The notes beneath the pieces were generated by a model that saw only the letters and a list, made by a program, of their open reading frames with translations, was not told the DNA's origin and ran no database searches. DNA of 64,000 nucleotides from Herbaspirillum rhizosphaerae_A (GTDB lineage Bacteria; Pseudomonadota; Gammaproteobacteria; Burkholderiales; Burkholderiaceae_D). Position 1 is the stretch's first letter. Every line of letters begins with the position of its first letter. Made by a program: the position numbers and the translations under genes. Location: contig NZ_JAQQFR010000006.1 in the NCBI RefSeq assembly GCF_046025915.1, positions 186,001 through 250,000 of the forward strand. The letters run 5' to 3'. This document shows positions 9,015-17,777 of this stretch, piece after piece.

Positions 9015-11144
9015 ATGAAGTTTCTTTTTCTTAAAATACGCGTGATCTGGCGACGTTTTCGCTATGGTCAGCAAGCGCGTTATGAACATCACATTGATTA
9101 TGCGCCGCAGCTGGAAGCATTGATGCGGCGGGCGGACATCGACGCAGTCTGGCACGACCGCGCCAACTGGATGATCGACGTCGCCGAATGGCTGCGCCAT
9201 CAGCCGAAAGTTTCGCTGCTCGATGCGGAAGGACGTCGCCGCGTCAGGCATCAGCGCGTGCGCGCCATGCTCGATTGGCTGGATGAGCATCGCGATGTGC
9301 GCCGGCTGGTGCAGAATTGCCTGCAAAAGACGTTGCGTGAGGCGAGCGGGCCGGAGTTGTTTTCGGTCACGGGTCTGCCACACGAATCGGCGTTTTTCAG
9401 TGAGCTGACTGAGCGCGCCTTCAAGATGGTGCTGCCGCGCCACTTGTCGCCGAGCGAATTGCCGACTTTGTTTGCGGCCATGTTTCCTGATCCGGAAGAT
9501 GCCGAGTGGCTGCTTGAACTCGATCAGGATCAGCAAGAGCGTCTCTGGAAGCTGGCTGCCGACGACGGCATCTCTCACGCCTACTGGCAGCAGATCGAAG
9601 AAGCCTTGACGTACCTGACCACCGTGGTCGTCGCTGACGGCATCAGTCCGGCGTTTCGCCAACGGCTGGAGCCGAAGATGCCTTTGCAGGCAACGCCTTT
9701 CATGGCCTTGCGGCGAGAGATGGAAGCCTATCTGCGCGCCAGTCCGAACGATGAAGGCGCATTGCGCAGTGCGCGCATGCTGATCGCCGTGTGCCAGGCA
9801 CAGACCGACCGCATCTACGCGCATCTGGATGAATATGGCGTGTCCGTAAGCCTGGTCTACCGTATTGAACGCATGCGTGCGCAGCTTACGCGCATGGGGC
9901 GATTGATCGATGTGCGCTCGGCGACGTGGCGCGAGCCCGGCCCAGGAGCGGGTGGAAGTGCCGGACGCGTGCAACTGCTGCTGGCTGATCTGATTGCCGC
10001 GCATCACAGCCGCTCATCGGTGCGCAGCCTGGTGCGCCGCAGCTTCGCGTTGTTGGCGCGCAAGATGGTTGAGCGCAGCGCTGACCATGGCGAACATTAC
10101 ATTGCGCGCGATCGCTCCGGTTATCGTGCGATGGTCAAAGCAGCCTGCCTGGGTGGTGTCGTCACAGCCTTTACCGTGCTGATGAAAATTGCGCTTGGCA
10201 AGCTGGGGCTGGCGAATTTCTTTGAAGGTGCATTTGCTTCAATCAACTACGCGATCAGTTTCCTTGTGATTGCCGCCATTGGTGGCGTGCTGGCGACCAA
10301 ACAGCCGGCAGTGACCGCACCGGCGCTGGCAGCCAAGATGGGAGAGCTGGATACGGTCGATGGCCTGCGCGCCTTGCTGGGCGAGACGGCGATGCTGCTG
10401 CGCTCGCAGGCAGCGGCGATCTTCGGCAACCTGACGGCAGTGATTCCGACCATGTTGCTGATCACGGCCGGGTTCATGCTGGCGTCGGGTACGGCATTGA
10501 TGAATCCGGACAAGGCGGCTCGTGCCATGCACGATCTGTCGCTGATTGGTCCTACGCCTTTGTATGCGGCGTTCACCGGGATTTTGCTGTGGCTGTCCAG
10601 TCTGGTGGCAGGGTTTGCCGACAATTGGTTCGCCCTGCGTCGTCTGCGCGAGGCGCTGGCGCATCAGCGCCGGCTGGTGCATGCGCTGGGCCCGACCCGT
10701 GCTGCGCGCTGGGCGGCGTGGCTGGAGCGTCATGTGGCAACCATTGCCGGGAACGTCTCCTTGGGTGTTTTGCTGGGGATGACGCCGGTCGTGGCACAGT
10801 TTTTCGGCCTGCCGCTCGATGTTCGCCATGTCACGCTGGCGACCGGTACGCTGGTGGCTGCGTCCGCAAGTCTGGGTTGGGGCGTCATGTCGACGCCACC
10901 GTTTTGGCTGGCTGTCAGCGGCATCGTATTGATCGGCGTCCTCAACGTCGGTGTGGCGTTTGCCAGTGCCATGGCGCTGGCTTTGCGCGCACGTGATATT
11001 CCGGCGAGGATACGACGTGTCGTTTTTCGTGCTGTGCTGCGACGATTTACGGCTTCGCCCTTGAGTTTTTTCTTCCCTGAAAAAGCCGCGACGGCTTCTG
11101 CCAAGCCTGTTCCCAGCGAATCGGAAACGGAAGAAGAGCGCTGA
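9015..11144 (+). CDS. PF10136-family membrane protein (labelled 'site-specific recombinase' in databases)
   Basis: A 709-residue protein. The first half is soluble and helical, rich in charged residues (RRHQRVRAMLDWLDEH and similar). The C-terminal half has several hydrophobic segments (GVVTAFTVLMKIALG, ISFLVIAAIGGVLA, VIPTMLLITAGFML, LWLSSLVAGFADNW, LGVLLGMTPVVAQFF, FWLAVSGIVLIGVLN). This matches the beta-proteobacterial 'SpecificRecomb' family. I see neither the tyrosine-recombinase R-H-R-Y pattern nor a serine-recombinase core, so the recombinase label is doubtful and an inner-membrane role is more likely. It is a single gene with a hairpin downstream. Confidence 0.8.
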   Translation: MKFLFLKIRVIWRRFRYGQQARYEHHIDYAPQLEALMRRADIDAVWHDRANWMIDVAEWLRHQPKVSLLDAEGRRRVRHQRVRAMLDWLDEHRDVRRLVQNCLQKTLREASGPELFSVTGLPHESAFFSELTERAFKMVLPRHLSPSELPTLFAAMFPDPEDAEWLLELDQDQQERLWKLAADDGISHAYWQQIEEALTYLTTVVVADGISPAFRQRLEPKMPLQATPFMALRREMEAYLRASPNDEGALRSARMLIAVCQAQTDRIYAHLDEYGVSVSLVYRIERMRAQLTRMGRLIDVRSATWREPGPGAGGSAGRVQLLLADLIAAHHSRSSVRSLVRRSFALLARKMVERSADHGEHYIARDRSGYRAMVKAACLGGVVTAFTVLMKIALGKLGLANFFEGAFASINYAISFLVIAAIGGVLATKQPAVTAPALAAKMGELDTVDGLRALLGETAMLLRSQAAAIFGNLTAVIPTMLLITAGFMLASGTALMNPDKAARAMHDLSLIGPTPLYAAFTGILLWLSSLVAGFADNWFALRRLREALAHQRRLVHALGPTRAARWAAWLERHVATIAGNVSLGVLLGMTPVVAQFFGLPLDVRHVTLATGTLVAASASLGWGVMSTPPFWLAVSGIVLIGVLNVGVAFASAMALALRARDIPARIRRVVFRAVLRRFTASPLSFFFPEKAATASAKPVPSESETEEER

Positions 11145-11190
11145 AGCACTGCAATAAGAGAATCGTAAGCGGGAGGATGTTGTAATTTGG

Positions 11191-11219
11191 AGCGCCCTGA
11201 CAGTTTGACTCAGGGCGCT
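11191..11219 (+). terminator. Stem-loop after the PF10136 gene
   Basis: AGCGCCCTGA and TCAGGGCGCT are perfect 10-base arms around a 9-base loop. No T-run follows on the plus strand, so it may be an inefficient terminator or an RNA-stabilising hairpin. Confidence 0.6.
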
Positions 11220-11387
11220 GTTGGGGTAAAATCAACCGGTTTTTTGGCATCGCAGGGGACGGGCGAGAATGCTTAAGCCGAAATGGTTGAGCCAATAATG
11301 TATAGCCAAACCTGTGGGACCAGCTTCGAACAGTGTCGTTTTCGACTTAGTTTGTGCCTTAGTTTGATTTTATTTACCCCTGCCAAT

Positions 11388-11702
11388 ATGAAAAAACTAT
11401 TCGTACTGCTCGCATTCGCGGGTGTTGCCAGCGCGGCCTCGGCCGTCGATCTTGCAGGTAACACCGGTAAGGTCAATGTGTCGATGTGCATCGGTTGCCA
11501 CGGCATTCCAGGATATAAAGCGACCTTCCCCGAGGTCTATCAGGTCCCCATGCTGGGCGGCCAATCCGCAAAATATATCGAAAATGCGCTGAAAGCCTAT
11601 CAAAAAGGCGAGCGTAAGCATCCGTCCATGCAGGGTATCGCCGGTAGCTTGTCCGACAAGGATATCGCCGAGCTGGCTGCTTACTACTCACAGCAAAAAT
11701 AA
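11388..11702 (+). CDS. Periplasmic class I cytochrome c (c553-like)
   Basis: A 104-residue precursor with a signal peptide (MKKLFVLLAFAGVASAASA) and one haem site CIGCH; the distal methionine is likely in HPSMQGIAG. The ATG at 11388 is chosen because it begins the signal peptide exactly, although the bases before it (CCTGCCAAT) hold no ribosome site; starts at 11283 or 11298 would add a non-secretory leader. Such proteins shuttle electrons in the periplasm to oxidases or from dehydrogenases. It is followed 12 bases later by a second cytochrome gene. Confidence 0.85.
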   Translation: MKKLFVLLAFAGVASAASAVDLAGNTGKVNVSMCIGCHGIPGYKATFPEVYQVPMLGGQSAKYIENALKAYQKGERKHPSMQGIAGSLSDKDIAELAAYYSQQK

Positions 11703-11714
11703 GGGAAGCACGAG

Positions 11715-12068
11715 ATGAAAAAGATCATGACTTTGGCGGTTTTCGCCGCTTCTTTCGTTGTTTCCCTGAGTGCGGTGGCTGCCGGCAATGCTGAATCCGG
11801 CAAGCTGCTGACCGAGAAATACAACTGCGCGTCCTGCCACGGCAAGGATTTCAACTCGCCGATCGACCCATCCTATCCGAAGCTGGCCGGCCAGCATCAG
11901 GACTATCTGCAACATGCGCTGGTGGCTTATCGCCGCGGCAATGACGGCATGAATGGCCGCACCAATGCCATCATGTCGGGCCAGGCCAAGGCGCTGACCG
12001 ACAAGGACATCCAGGACATCGCAGCTTATCTGCATAGCCTGCCGGGTTCGCTGGTGCTGGAAAAGTAA
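11715..12068 (+). CDS. Periplasmic class I cytochrome c (c553-like), second of a pair
   Basis: A 117-residue precursor with a clear signal peptide (ending SLSAVAAG), one haem motif CASCH and a probable Met ligand in NAIMSGQAKALT. It resembles its neighbour upstream in layout (haem, LAGQ/LGGQ segment, ALVAYRRG/ALKAYQKG, closing AAYL helix), so the pair probably arose by duplication. GGGAAGC precedes the ATG. The two genes share one transcript ending at a perfect terminator. Confidence 0.88.
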   Translation: MKKIMTLAVFAASFVVSLSAVAAGNAESGKLLTEKYNCASCHGKDFNSPIDPSYPKLAGQHQDYLQHALVAYRRGNDGMNGRTNAIMSGQAKALTDKDIQDIAAYLHSLPGSLVLEK

Positions 12069-12124
12069 AGGCAAAGCTGGCGAAGTTGACGTCATTGACG
12101 TCGCCAACTTCTCTGGCCTGCAAT

Positions 12125-12153
12125 AAAAAGCCACGGCATGCCGTGGCTTTTTT
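12125..12153. terminator. Perfect intrinsic terminator after the cytochrome pair
   Basis: AAAAAGCCACGG and CCGTGGCTTTTTT pair around CAT. The hairpin is symmetrical and can serve the convergent gene ending at 12201 as well. A second, weaker inverted repeat lies at about 12081-12110. Confidence 0.9.
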
Positions 12154-12200
12154 CATGGGCGCGTCATTTGCGTGTCATCTGTAGGGAGCAGACTGCAAGT

Positions 12201-12623
12201 TCAACGGCGCCGGATGCTTTCGATATAGGCGGCGCTGTCAGGCGGCAAGCCGCTGCGCTGGGAGTTCCAGATGACTTCGCCCAGGCATTCCATGATTTCG
12301 TGCTGGGCTTCGTGTTCGGACCCCTTGCGCTGTGCCAAGGCCTGGAAAGCTTTACGGATGCCGGGAGGCTGATCGATGGAAATCTGCTCGCTGATCGACA
12401 GATGCATCGACAAATGCAGGAAGGGGTTGGTCTGGCCTTGCTCGACCGAGTAGTCGGCTTCCAGCGCGCGCTCGACATCGATCAGTTCGTCGTCGTACTC
12501 GGGATGCTGGATGATCCAGTCGCGAGCGATGGCTTCGAGCGGGGTCAGGATTTGATTTTCGCGATGTTTGCGGAAGGCTTCACAAAAGAAGCGGCGTACA
12601 TCGTGCTGGCTTGGGTTGAACAT
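12201..12623 (-). CDS. DUF1841-family protein
   Basis: A 140-residue soluble protein matching DUF1841, a beta/gamma-proteobacterial family. Characteristic stretches are MFNPSQHDVRRFFCEAF at the start, HPEYDDEL, NPFLHLSMHLSISEQ and a helical end with ECLGEVIWNSQR. The function is unknown; conserved histidines in HLSMHLSI might suggest metal binding but that is speculation. It is a monocistronic gene convergent with the cytochrome operon. Confidence 0.85.
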   Translation of the reverse strand: MFNPSQHDVRRFFCEAFRKHRENQILTPLEAIARDWIIQHPEYDDELIDVERALEADYSVEQGQTNPFLHLSMHLSISEQISIDQPPGIRKAFQALAQRKGSEHEAQHEIMECLGEVIWNSQRSGLPPDSAAYIESIRRR

Positions 12624-12820
12624 TGCGGCTGCTAGGACGGCGTAAAGCCATCATTGTACGTCTTATCACCGAACTCTTCCCGCCGCAGGGTCGGGATGCA
12701 GGGACTTCCTCAGGCTGTCATACTTCATTGCACCAAAATATGCAGGCTTGAGTTGTCGTGCGGTAATATGAGTGCAGATGGCGAGGACACATCGCCACAT
12801 TTCGGAAAGGGACGCCGATC

Positions 12821-14035
12821 ATGAAGCACCGGTTTTGCACCTGGAGTCTGCCTTCGCAGCTGGTTTCGTTGGTATGTGCACTTTGCCTTGCAGCGAGTCC
12901 GGACACGCTTGCTTCGCTGAAAACAGACAGGGCAGAAAAAGTAGAAAAAGCCGGCAAGGAAACGCAGACCGTACTCATTGGTTACGCCGGACCGCTGAGC
13001 GGTACGTCATCAGGTGTCGGCAAGAGCATGGCAAACGCCGCCCAAATGGCCGTCGATGAAGCCAACAAGCGCGGCTTGCAGATCCAGGGCAAGTCTGTGC
13101 AGTTGCAATTGCTGCTGCAGGATGATCGCACCAATCCTCGCACGGCAGAATTCATCGCCCGTTACCTCTCCAAAACTGGTGTGATCGGTGTGATTGGGCA
13201 CTGGAACAGCGCCGCCAGTCTTGCAGCGGCACCCATCTATAACGCCGCCGGCGTGATCCAGATATCGCCGGCGACGATGAGTACGCTCTATACCCAGCAA
13301 GGCAATCGCGCGACCTTTCGCACCATCGGCAACAACAGTAACGCCGGCAGCTATACCGCCGACTACGCCGTGAAGGTTCTGCAAACCAGACGCGTTGTTG
13401 TGGTCGACGACGGTACGCCGTTCGGGCGCGGTTTCGTTGAGCAATTCAGTCGTACTGCCAAGGAACTCGGAGCGCAGATCGTGGGGGCGCATACCGTCAG
13501 CGACAAGACCTCGGATTTCAATGCCGTGCTGGTGGATACGGAGAGGCTGCATCCTGACGCAGTGCTATTCGGTGGCCTCGATCTGCAAGCCTCGACGTTG
13601 GCGCGGGCCATCAAGCGACGCAAGCTGCAGATTCGTTTCCTTGGCGCAAGCGGTACAGTCGGCTTGCCGTTTTTGAGAGCTGCAGGAGCGGACGGCAATG
13701 GCAGCATCGTGGTGGAGCCGGGACTGCCGATGGACAAGCTGCCAGGCTGGAAGAATTTTGAGAAGAGCTATATGCAGAAATTCGACAGCAATATCGATTT
13801 GTATGCACCGTTTGCTTACGATGCTGCGCAGGTGTTGATTGCCGCCATGCGCCAGGCCAACTCGATCGATCCGAAGAAGGTGGCGGAGGTGCTGCACGAC
13901 ATTCGCTTTGTCGGGATGACAGGGACGATTTCATTCAACCATGAAGGAGATCTTATCAATCCTGCTTTTACCATTTACGAAGTGCAGGATCAGAGTTGGG
14001 TGGTGCGTAAAATCATTTCTGGTAGTGTGAACTAG
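12821..14035 (+). CDS. Periplasmic binding protein, branched-chain amino acid/amide type (Peripla_BP_6)
   Basis: A 404-residue secreted binding protein. The signal peptide covers about the first 32 residues (hydrophobic LVSLVCALCLAA). The mature part starts with VLIGYAGPLSGTSSGVGKSM, the LivK-type ligand-binding opening, followed by AVDEANKRG and VIGHWNSAASLAA. Such proteins bind branched-chain amino acids, amides or urea for an ABC importer, or serve as sensors. No livHMGF genes adjoin it, so it is an orphan and must use a transporter elsewhere. AAAGGG precedes the ATG. Confidence 0.85.
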   Translation: MKHRFCTWSLPSQLVSLVCALCLAASPDTLASLKTDRAEKVEKAGKETQTVLIGYAGPLSGTSSGVGKSMANAAQMAVDEANKRGLQIQGKSVQLQLLLQDDRTNPRTAEFIARYLSKTGVIGVIGHWNSAASLAAAPIYNAAGVIQISPATMSTLYTQQGNRATFRTIGNNSNAGSYTADYAVKVLQTRRVVVVDDGTPFGRGFVEQFSRTAKELGAQIVGAHTVSDKTSDFNAVLVDTERLHPDAVLFGGLDLQASTLARAIKRRKLQIRFLGASGTVGLPFLRAAGADGNGSIVVEPGLPMDKLPGWKNFEKSYMQKFDSNIDLYAPFAYDAAQVLIAAMRQANSIDPKKVAEVLHDIRFVGMTGTISFNHEGDLINPAFTIYEVQDQSWVVRKIISGSVN

Positions 14036-14278
14036 GTCGCTGGCAGTGGGGGTGATCAAACACGCTTAGCGCGTAATTGAGCAGTGATCTCCTCTTGATT
14101 ATTCTTCGTTGAGTGATATTCCCGCTGCGGTACATCAACTACTTCATCACCTGCGCATCATTTCATTCAGCCTGACTCAACATTTCTGGTCATTGGATCT
14201 TGATCGCCTTGCTTCATGAGCCATCATTTTCTAAGCTGTCGTTCTGCCTACTCAACCTGAGCCGCTCAGTTCAAGCGA

Positions 14279-14803
14279 TCATTGAAACTCGATGGTGTAA
14301 GTCACGCTGGTTGTGACCGTGCCAGAGGTTGCGGCACCTGTTGCTACATATTGCGCCATGTAAGTCAGGTTGGCGTTGCCGCTCGAGATTGGCACATAAG
14401 TAGTGCCTTGCGCGCCGGAGGCAGCACCGACTGCGATATTGCTGCCATCAACATTTGTCAGGCCAATTTGCACATTCGTTGCGGTACCGGTGTTCTTCAG
14501 ACGACCGGTCGCAGTGTCGACATTCGCGCCGACTTCAAAAAAGGCGCGGACGTTGCCGCTGGCCGGAGTGCAACCCGTCAGAGCGATGGTGAAAGGCGTT
14601 GCACCTGCCTTGGCGCCGGCAACGGCCAGTGCAGTAGCGGAAATCTTCGGCAGGGTAACGGCGAGGTTAGGTGTGCCACCGTTGATAGTGCAGGTCTGAG
14701 CAGTGATGCTGCCGCTGAAAGTGATGGTGCCATCTGCAGCGAAGGACGCCAGAGGGGCCAGAGTAGCGATAGTCAACAGGGCTTTGAGGATCGATTTTTG
14801 CAT
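14279..14803 (-). CDS. Type 1 fimbrillin-like subunit, copy A
   Basis: A 174-residue secreted protein with a signal peptide (ending PLASFAA), two cysteines (TCTINGG and TGCTP) for the pilin disulfide, and a C-terminus TVTTSVTYTIEFQ with the penultimate aromatic pattern recognised by chaperone-usher assembly. It is closely related to the divergent gene at 15478: the first mature residues and the last dozen are nearly identical. No chaperone or usher gene is in the window. Start chosen at the ATG beginning MQKSILKALL. Confidence 0.85.
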   Translation of the reverse strand: MQKSILKALLTIATLAPLASFAADGTITFSGSITAQTCTINGGTPNLAVTLPKISATALAVAGAKAGATPFTIALTGCTPASGNVRAFFEVGANVDTATGRLKNTGTATNVQIGLTNVDGSNIAVGAASGAQGTTYVPISSGNANLTYMAQYVATGAATSGTVTTSVTYTIEFQ

Positions 14804-14829
14804 GATGTTCTCTAGGAAATTTATTAAAT

Positions 14830-14930
14830 AGGTGTCTGTTTGAATTCGGTGTTTTGCTGCGTTTTGTTCTCAACCACAGGACACATGTTACGGATTGATG
14901 GTCGCTGAAAATATAGGAAAACTCTCAAAA
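14830..14930 (-). repeat. Left arm of inverted duplication upstream of the fimbrillin genes
   Basis: This 5' region of copy A is an inverted copy of 15354-15455. It includes a 21-base identical block around CGGTGTTTTGCTGCG and continues through TTACGGATT and GAAAACTCTCAAAA with scattered differences. With the paralogous genes on both sides it shows that gene plus promoter region were duplicated in inverted orientation. Confidence 0.85.
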
Positions 14931-15353
14931 CGAAGAACTGTTACGACCAAGAACTCGACGAATGACGATTCAATAAAGAGAGGTGATTTGATCCGCAAAA
15001 GAAAGATGTGCAGCGCTTTACGAAAGAGCAGAGGAGCAGCGAAGAGAGAGGACTGTTTTAAGGAGAATTGGGGCAGTCAATACCAGCAGGCGGAATTGGC
15101 CTCGCTGATGCCGTGCTGCAATGTGCCGCGAGATGCCGGCCACAGGAGAAGGGTTTCATGGGGAAAGTACGATGGTTCCTGCAGAAAGCACTGTTGTTAT
15201 GCCACATCCGAAGTGTGGCATCCCGCGCTCTTCATAACAGACACCTTGCTTCGACGACATCTGACATCCGGCCCCGGCATTTCTTGATGTGGTGTTTGTC
15301 CCTGGAAAATTCAGATGACGGTCATCTTTGTGCGGGATTTCTACATCGATGTT
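14931..15353. other. Unique spacer between the inverted fimbrillin arms
   Basis: About 420 bases without a convincing gene; the frames present lack ribosome sites and recognisable protein character. A perfect 8-bp hairpin ATGCCACA-TCCGAAG-TGTGGCAT is at 15200-15222. The segment lies between inverted repeats and could in principle invert by homologous recombination. Confidence 0.6.
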
Positions 15354-15455
15354 TTTTGAGAGTTTTCTTATATTTGTCCGGATAGTTAATCCGTAAGATT
15401 CGTCTTGTGGTGAGAAGCAAACGCAGCAAAACACCGAATCAACGACAGACATCTA
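15354..15455 (+). repeat. Right arm of inverted duplication upstream of the fimbrillin genes
   Basis: This is the counterpart of 14830-14930, lying just 5' of copy B. The conserved stretch probably contains the promoter and leader of each gene; TTTTCT-N17-TTAATC within it is a possible weak sigma70 promoter, but this is not certain. Confidence 0.85.
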
Positions 15456-15477
15456 CTTAACTTTCTTGGGGAATATT

Positions 15478-16005
15478 ATGCAAAAATCGATCATCGCTTC
15501 GTTCCTGGCTATCGCTGCTCTGGCTCCTGCTGCGGCCTTCGCTTCCGACGGCACCATCACCATCAGTGGCACTGTGACTGCTCAGACCTGCACCATCAAC
15601 GGCGGTACTGCGAACTTCACCGTGACACTGCCCAAAGTGCCGGCAGCTTCCCTCGCAACGGCTGGCTCCAAGGCAGGTGCAACACCTTTCACCATCGCCC
15701 TGACAGGTTGCACCGCAGGCAGCGGCAGCGCCCGTGCCTTCTTCGAAGCCGGTCCTAACGTCGATACGGCAACAGGTCGCCTGAACATCGCGGGTGGTGG
15801 TGCGGGCAACGTGCAAGTCGGCCTGGCAACAGCCGCGGGTACGGACATCAATGTCGGTGCCGCATCCGGTGCACAAAACTCGACTTATGTTCCCATCGCC
15901 AGCGGTAACGCCAATCTGACGTATCTGGCTCAATACGTGGCTACTGGCACGGCAACAGCGGGCGCTGTCACGACTTCCGTCACCTACACGATTGAGTTTC
16001 AGTGA
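15478..16005 (+). CDS. Type 1 fimbrillin-like subunit, copy B
   Basis: A 175-residue secreted fimbrial-type protein with a signal peptide ending AAAFAS, mature start SDGTITISGTVTAQTC, a second cysteine in TGCTAGSG, and the usher-type terminus TYTIEFQ. GGGGAA lies upstream of the ATG at 15478. It is the divergent paralogue of copy A, glycine/alanine-richer in the middle (NIAGGGAGNVQVGLA). Fimbrillins polymerise on the surface through donor-strand exchange. Without an adjacent usher the locus may supply a major subunit to machinery encoded elsewhere, or the proteins may be CsuA/spore-coat-U-like relatives. Confidence 0.85.
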   Translation: MQKSIIASFLAIAALAPAAAFASDGTITISGTVTAQTCTINGGTANFTVTLPKVPAASLATAGSKAGATPFTIALTGCTAGSGSARAFFEAGPNVDTATGRLNIAGGGAGNVQVGLATAAGTDINVGAASGAQNSTYVPIASGNANLTYLAQYVATGTATAGAVTTSVTYTIEFQ

Positions 16006-16213
16006 TCGTTTAGGCCGTATTACTGAGAACGTATCTACGATCTCAATAATTTACGAAAATACCGTGATGAAAAAAGGCGGTTCAGGCGTTGGAGTGAAGC
16101 AAAGAGGGCTTGGGCGAAGAGCGCAGTATTCTGCGCCGGCACCGGTTATACGTGGCAGTCGTTTGAGCAAGGCATACCTGACATCTTGGGCGCAAACCTG
16201 ACTGTACAGGTTC

Positions 16214-16864
16214 TTAGACGCCTTTTTGCGGCAGCGGTGTTTTTTGCTTGAACTCGCACAAGTCAGCAATGATGCAGTTCCAGCATTGCGGCTTGCGCGC
16301 GATGCAGGTGTAGCGGCCATGCAGGATCAGCCAGTGGTGGGCGTCCTGCAAAAACTCGGGCGCGACGAATTTCATCAGCTTGCGTTCAACTTCATCCACG
16401 TCTTTGCCTGGCGCGATGCCGGTACGGTTGGAGACGCGGAAAATATGCGTGTCGACGGCAATAGTTGGATGACCGAACGCGGTATTCAGCACCACGTTGG
16501 CAGTCTTGCGGCCTACGCCGGGCAGTGCCTCCAGTTCTTCACGTGTCTGCGGGACTTCGCCGCCGTGCTGCTCCAGCAGGATGCGGCAAGTCTCGATCAC
16601 GTTCTTTGCCTTGGTACGGAATAGGCCGATCGTCTGGATATAAGGAATCAGTTCATCCACGCCGAGTTTATAGATCTTGGCGGGCGTATTGGCGACAGGA
16701 TAGAGCTTGCGCGTGGCCTTGTTGACCGATACGTCGGTGGCTTGTGCCGACAGCAGCACGGCGATCAGCAACTCGAACGGCGTCGTGTATTCCAGCTCGG
16801 TGGTCGGGGTAGGGTTGGCCTGACGCAGGCGGGTGAAAATTTCGCGGCGCTTTTCGCTGTTCAT
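16214..16864 (-). CDS. nth: Endonuclease III
   Basis: A 216-residue DNA glycosylase/AP lyase that removes oxidised pyrimidines in base-excision repair. The helix-hairpin-helix LPGVGRKT carries catalytic Lys120, Asp138 lies in VDTH, and the C-terminal [4Fe-4S] loop has the C-X6-C-X2-C-X5-C spacing (CIARKPQCWNCIIADLC). Length and residue numbering match the E. coli enzyme. The next gene upstream on this strand is the RnfB-like ferredoxin, an adjacency often seen in Proteobacteria. Confidence 0.96.
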   Translation of the reverse strand: MNSEKRREIFTRLRQANPTPTTELEYTTPFELLIAVLLSAQATDVSVNKATRKLYPVANTPAKIYKLGVDELIPYIQTIGLFRTKAKNVIETCRILLEQHGGEVPQTREELEALPGVGRKTANVVLNTAFGHPTIAVDTHIFRVSNRTGIAPGKDVDEVERKLMKFVAPEFLQDAHHWLILHGRYTCIARKPQCWNCIIADLCEFKQKTPLPQKGV

Positions 16865-16886
16865 GGCTGGCTGGTGGCTTGGCTGT

Positions 16887-17600
16887 TCAATGTGGTTTAG
16901 CGCTGGGATTGTCGCCAGTCGCTGCTGCTTGTTCCTTCTTCAGGCGTGCGCGTTCGATGGCGGCCTGGATGATGGCTTTCTTGCGGTCTTGTTCGGCTTT
17001 TTCTTCCGGCGACAAAGCACTCGCCGATTCTACTTCTTTCAGTTTCGCAGCAGCCTTGGCGGCGAGGCGGGCGTCGTTTTCTTCTTTCTCGCGGCGCAGC
17101 CGGAAGCTGCGGAAATCGTGCTGCGCTCGTGCGGTGTCGGCCTGCTCTTGCGACCATGCGTCCCAGCCGGTTTTGCCAGGCGTCACCTCGATCATGGCGA
17201 TGCAGTCGACCGGGCAGGGCGCGACACACAGGTCACAGCCGGTACAGGCGTCGGTCAGTACGGTATGCAATTGTTTCGCTGCGCCGACGATGGCGTCGAC
17301 AGGGCAGGCCTGGATGCACAGCGTGCAGCCGATGCAAATCGCCTCATCAATGACGGCGCGGGTACGGCTGCGCTCAATGCCATTGGCCGGATTAAGTGGC
17401 AATAACGGGCGCTCCAGCAATTGGGCGAGGCGAGCGATGCCCTCGGCACCACCTGGCGGACATTGATTGTAGGAGGCGCTGCCTTCGGCGATGGCTTCTG
17501 CATAGGGACGGCAGGCAGGATAGCCGCACTTGCTGCATTGGGTTTGCGGCAGCAGGTTTTCGATCTGGTCGGCGAGTGACAGGACAGCGGAAGAAGACAC
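16887..17600 (-). CDS. rsxB: RnfB/RsxB-like iron-sulfur protein
   Basis: A protein of 237 residues if started at the GTG at 17600 (VSSSAVLSLADQ); a TTG at 17720 would add 40 residues with no ribosome site and overlaps the terminator, so it is less likely. It has an Fe-S domain (CSKCGYPACRPYAEAI) and two 4Fe-4S ferredoxin motifs (CIGCTLCIQACP, CTGCDLCVAPCP), followed by a charged helical tail (SPEEKAEQDRKKAI). There is no N-terminal membrane helix and no other rnf/rsx genes are adjacent, so it may act as a soluble electron donor. It lies 22 bases upstream of nth on the same strand. Confidence 0.82.
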   Translation of the reverse strand: MSSSAVLSLADQIENLLPQTQCSKCGYPACRPYAEAIAEGSASYNQCPPGGAEGIARLAQLLERPLLPLNPANGIERSRTRAVIDEAICIGCTLCIQACPVDAIVGAAKQLHTVLTDACTGCDLCVAPCPVDCIAMIEVTPGKTGWDAWSQEQADTARAQHDFRSFRLRREKEENDARLAAKAAAKLKEVESASALSPEEKAEQDRKKAIIQAAIERARLKKEQAAATGDNPSAKPH

Positions 17601-17722
17601 GGTGAATGCGTAGCGTTGGCAGTGGAAATTGCAGTAGTGGTAAGCAGCGTCGAGGACGATACAAGGATTTGGAGCCGTATTATCCGGGAAACCGGCCTGG
17701 CGTGGGAAATCGCCTGACAATA

Positions 17723-17760
17723 AAAAAGCCTTTGCCGGTTTGAGCCGGCAAAGGCTTTTT
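17723..17760. terminator. Intrinsic terminator downstream of phaZ
   Basis: GCCTTTGCCGG and CCGGCAAAGGC pair around TTTGAG, with A5 and T5 flanks. On the minus strand it follows the PHB depolymerase gene (ends 17778) and insulates rsxB-nth. Confidence 0.9.
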
Positions 17761-17777
17761 GTTCAAACCGTCCGGTT

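Noticed and set aside
8850..10007. A 385-codon minus-strand frame over the PF10136 gene
   Set aside because: It is antisense to a gene with consistent protein character and lacks a ribosome site.
14895..15287. A 130-codon frame in the fimbrillin spacer
   Set aside because: It has no ribosome site, is biased in composition, and overlaps the inverted-repeat leader of copy A.
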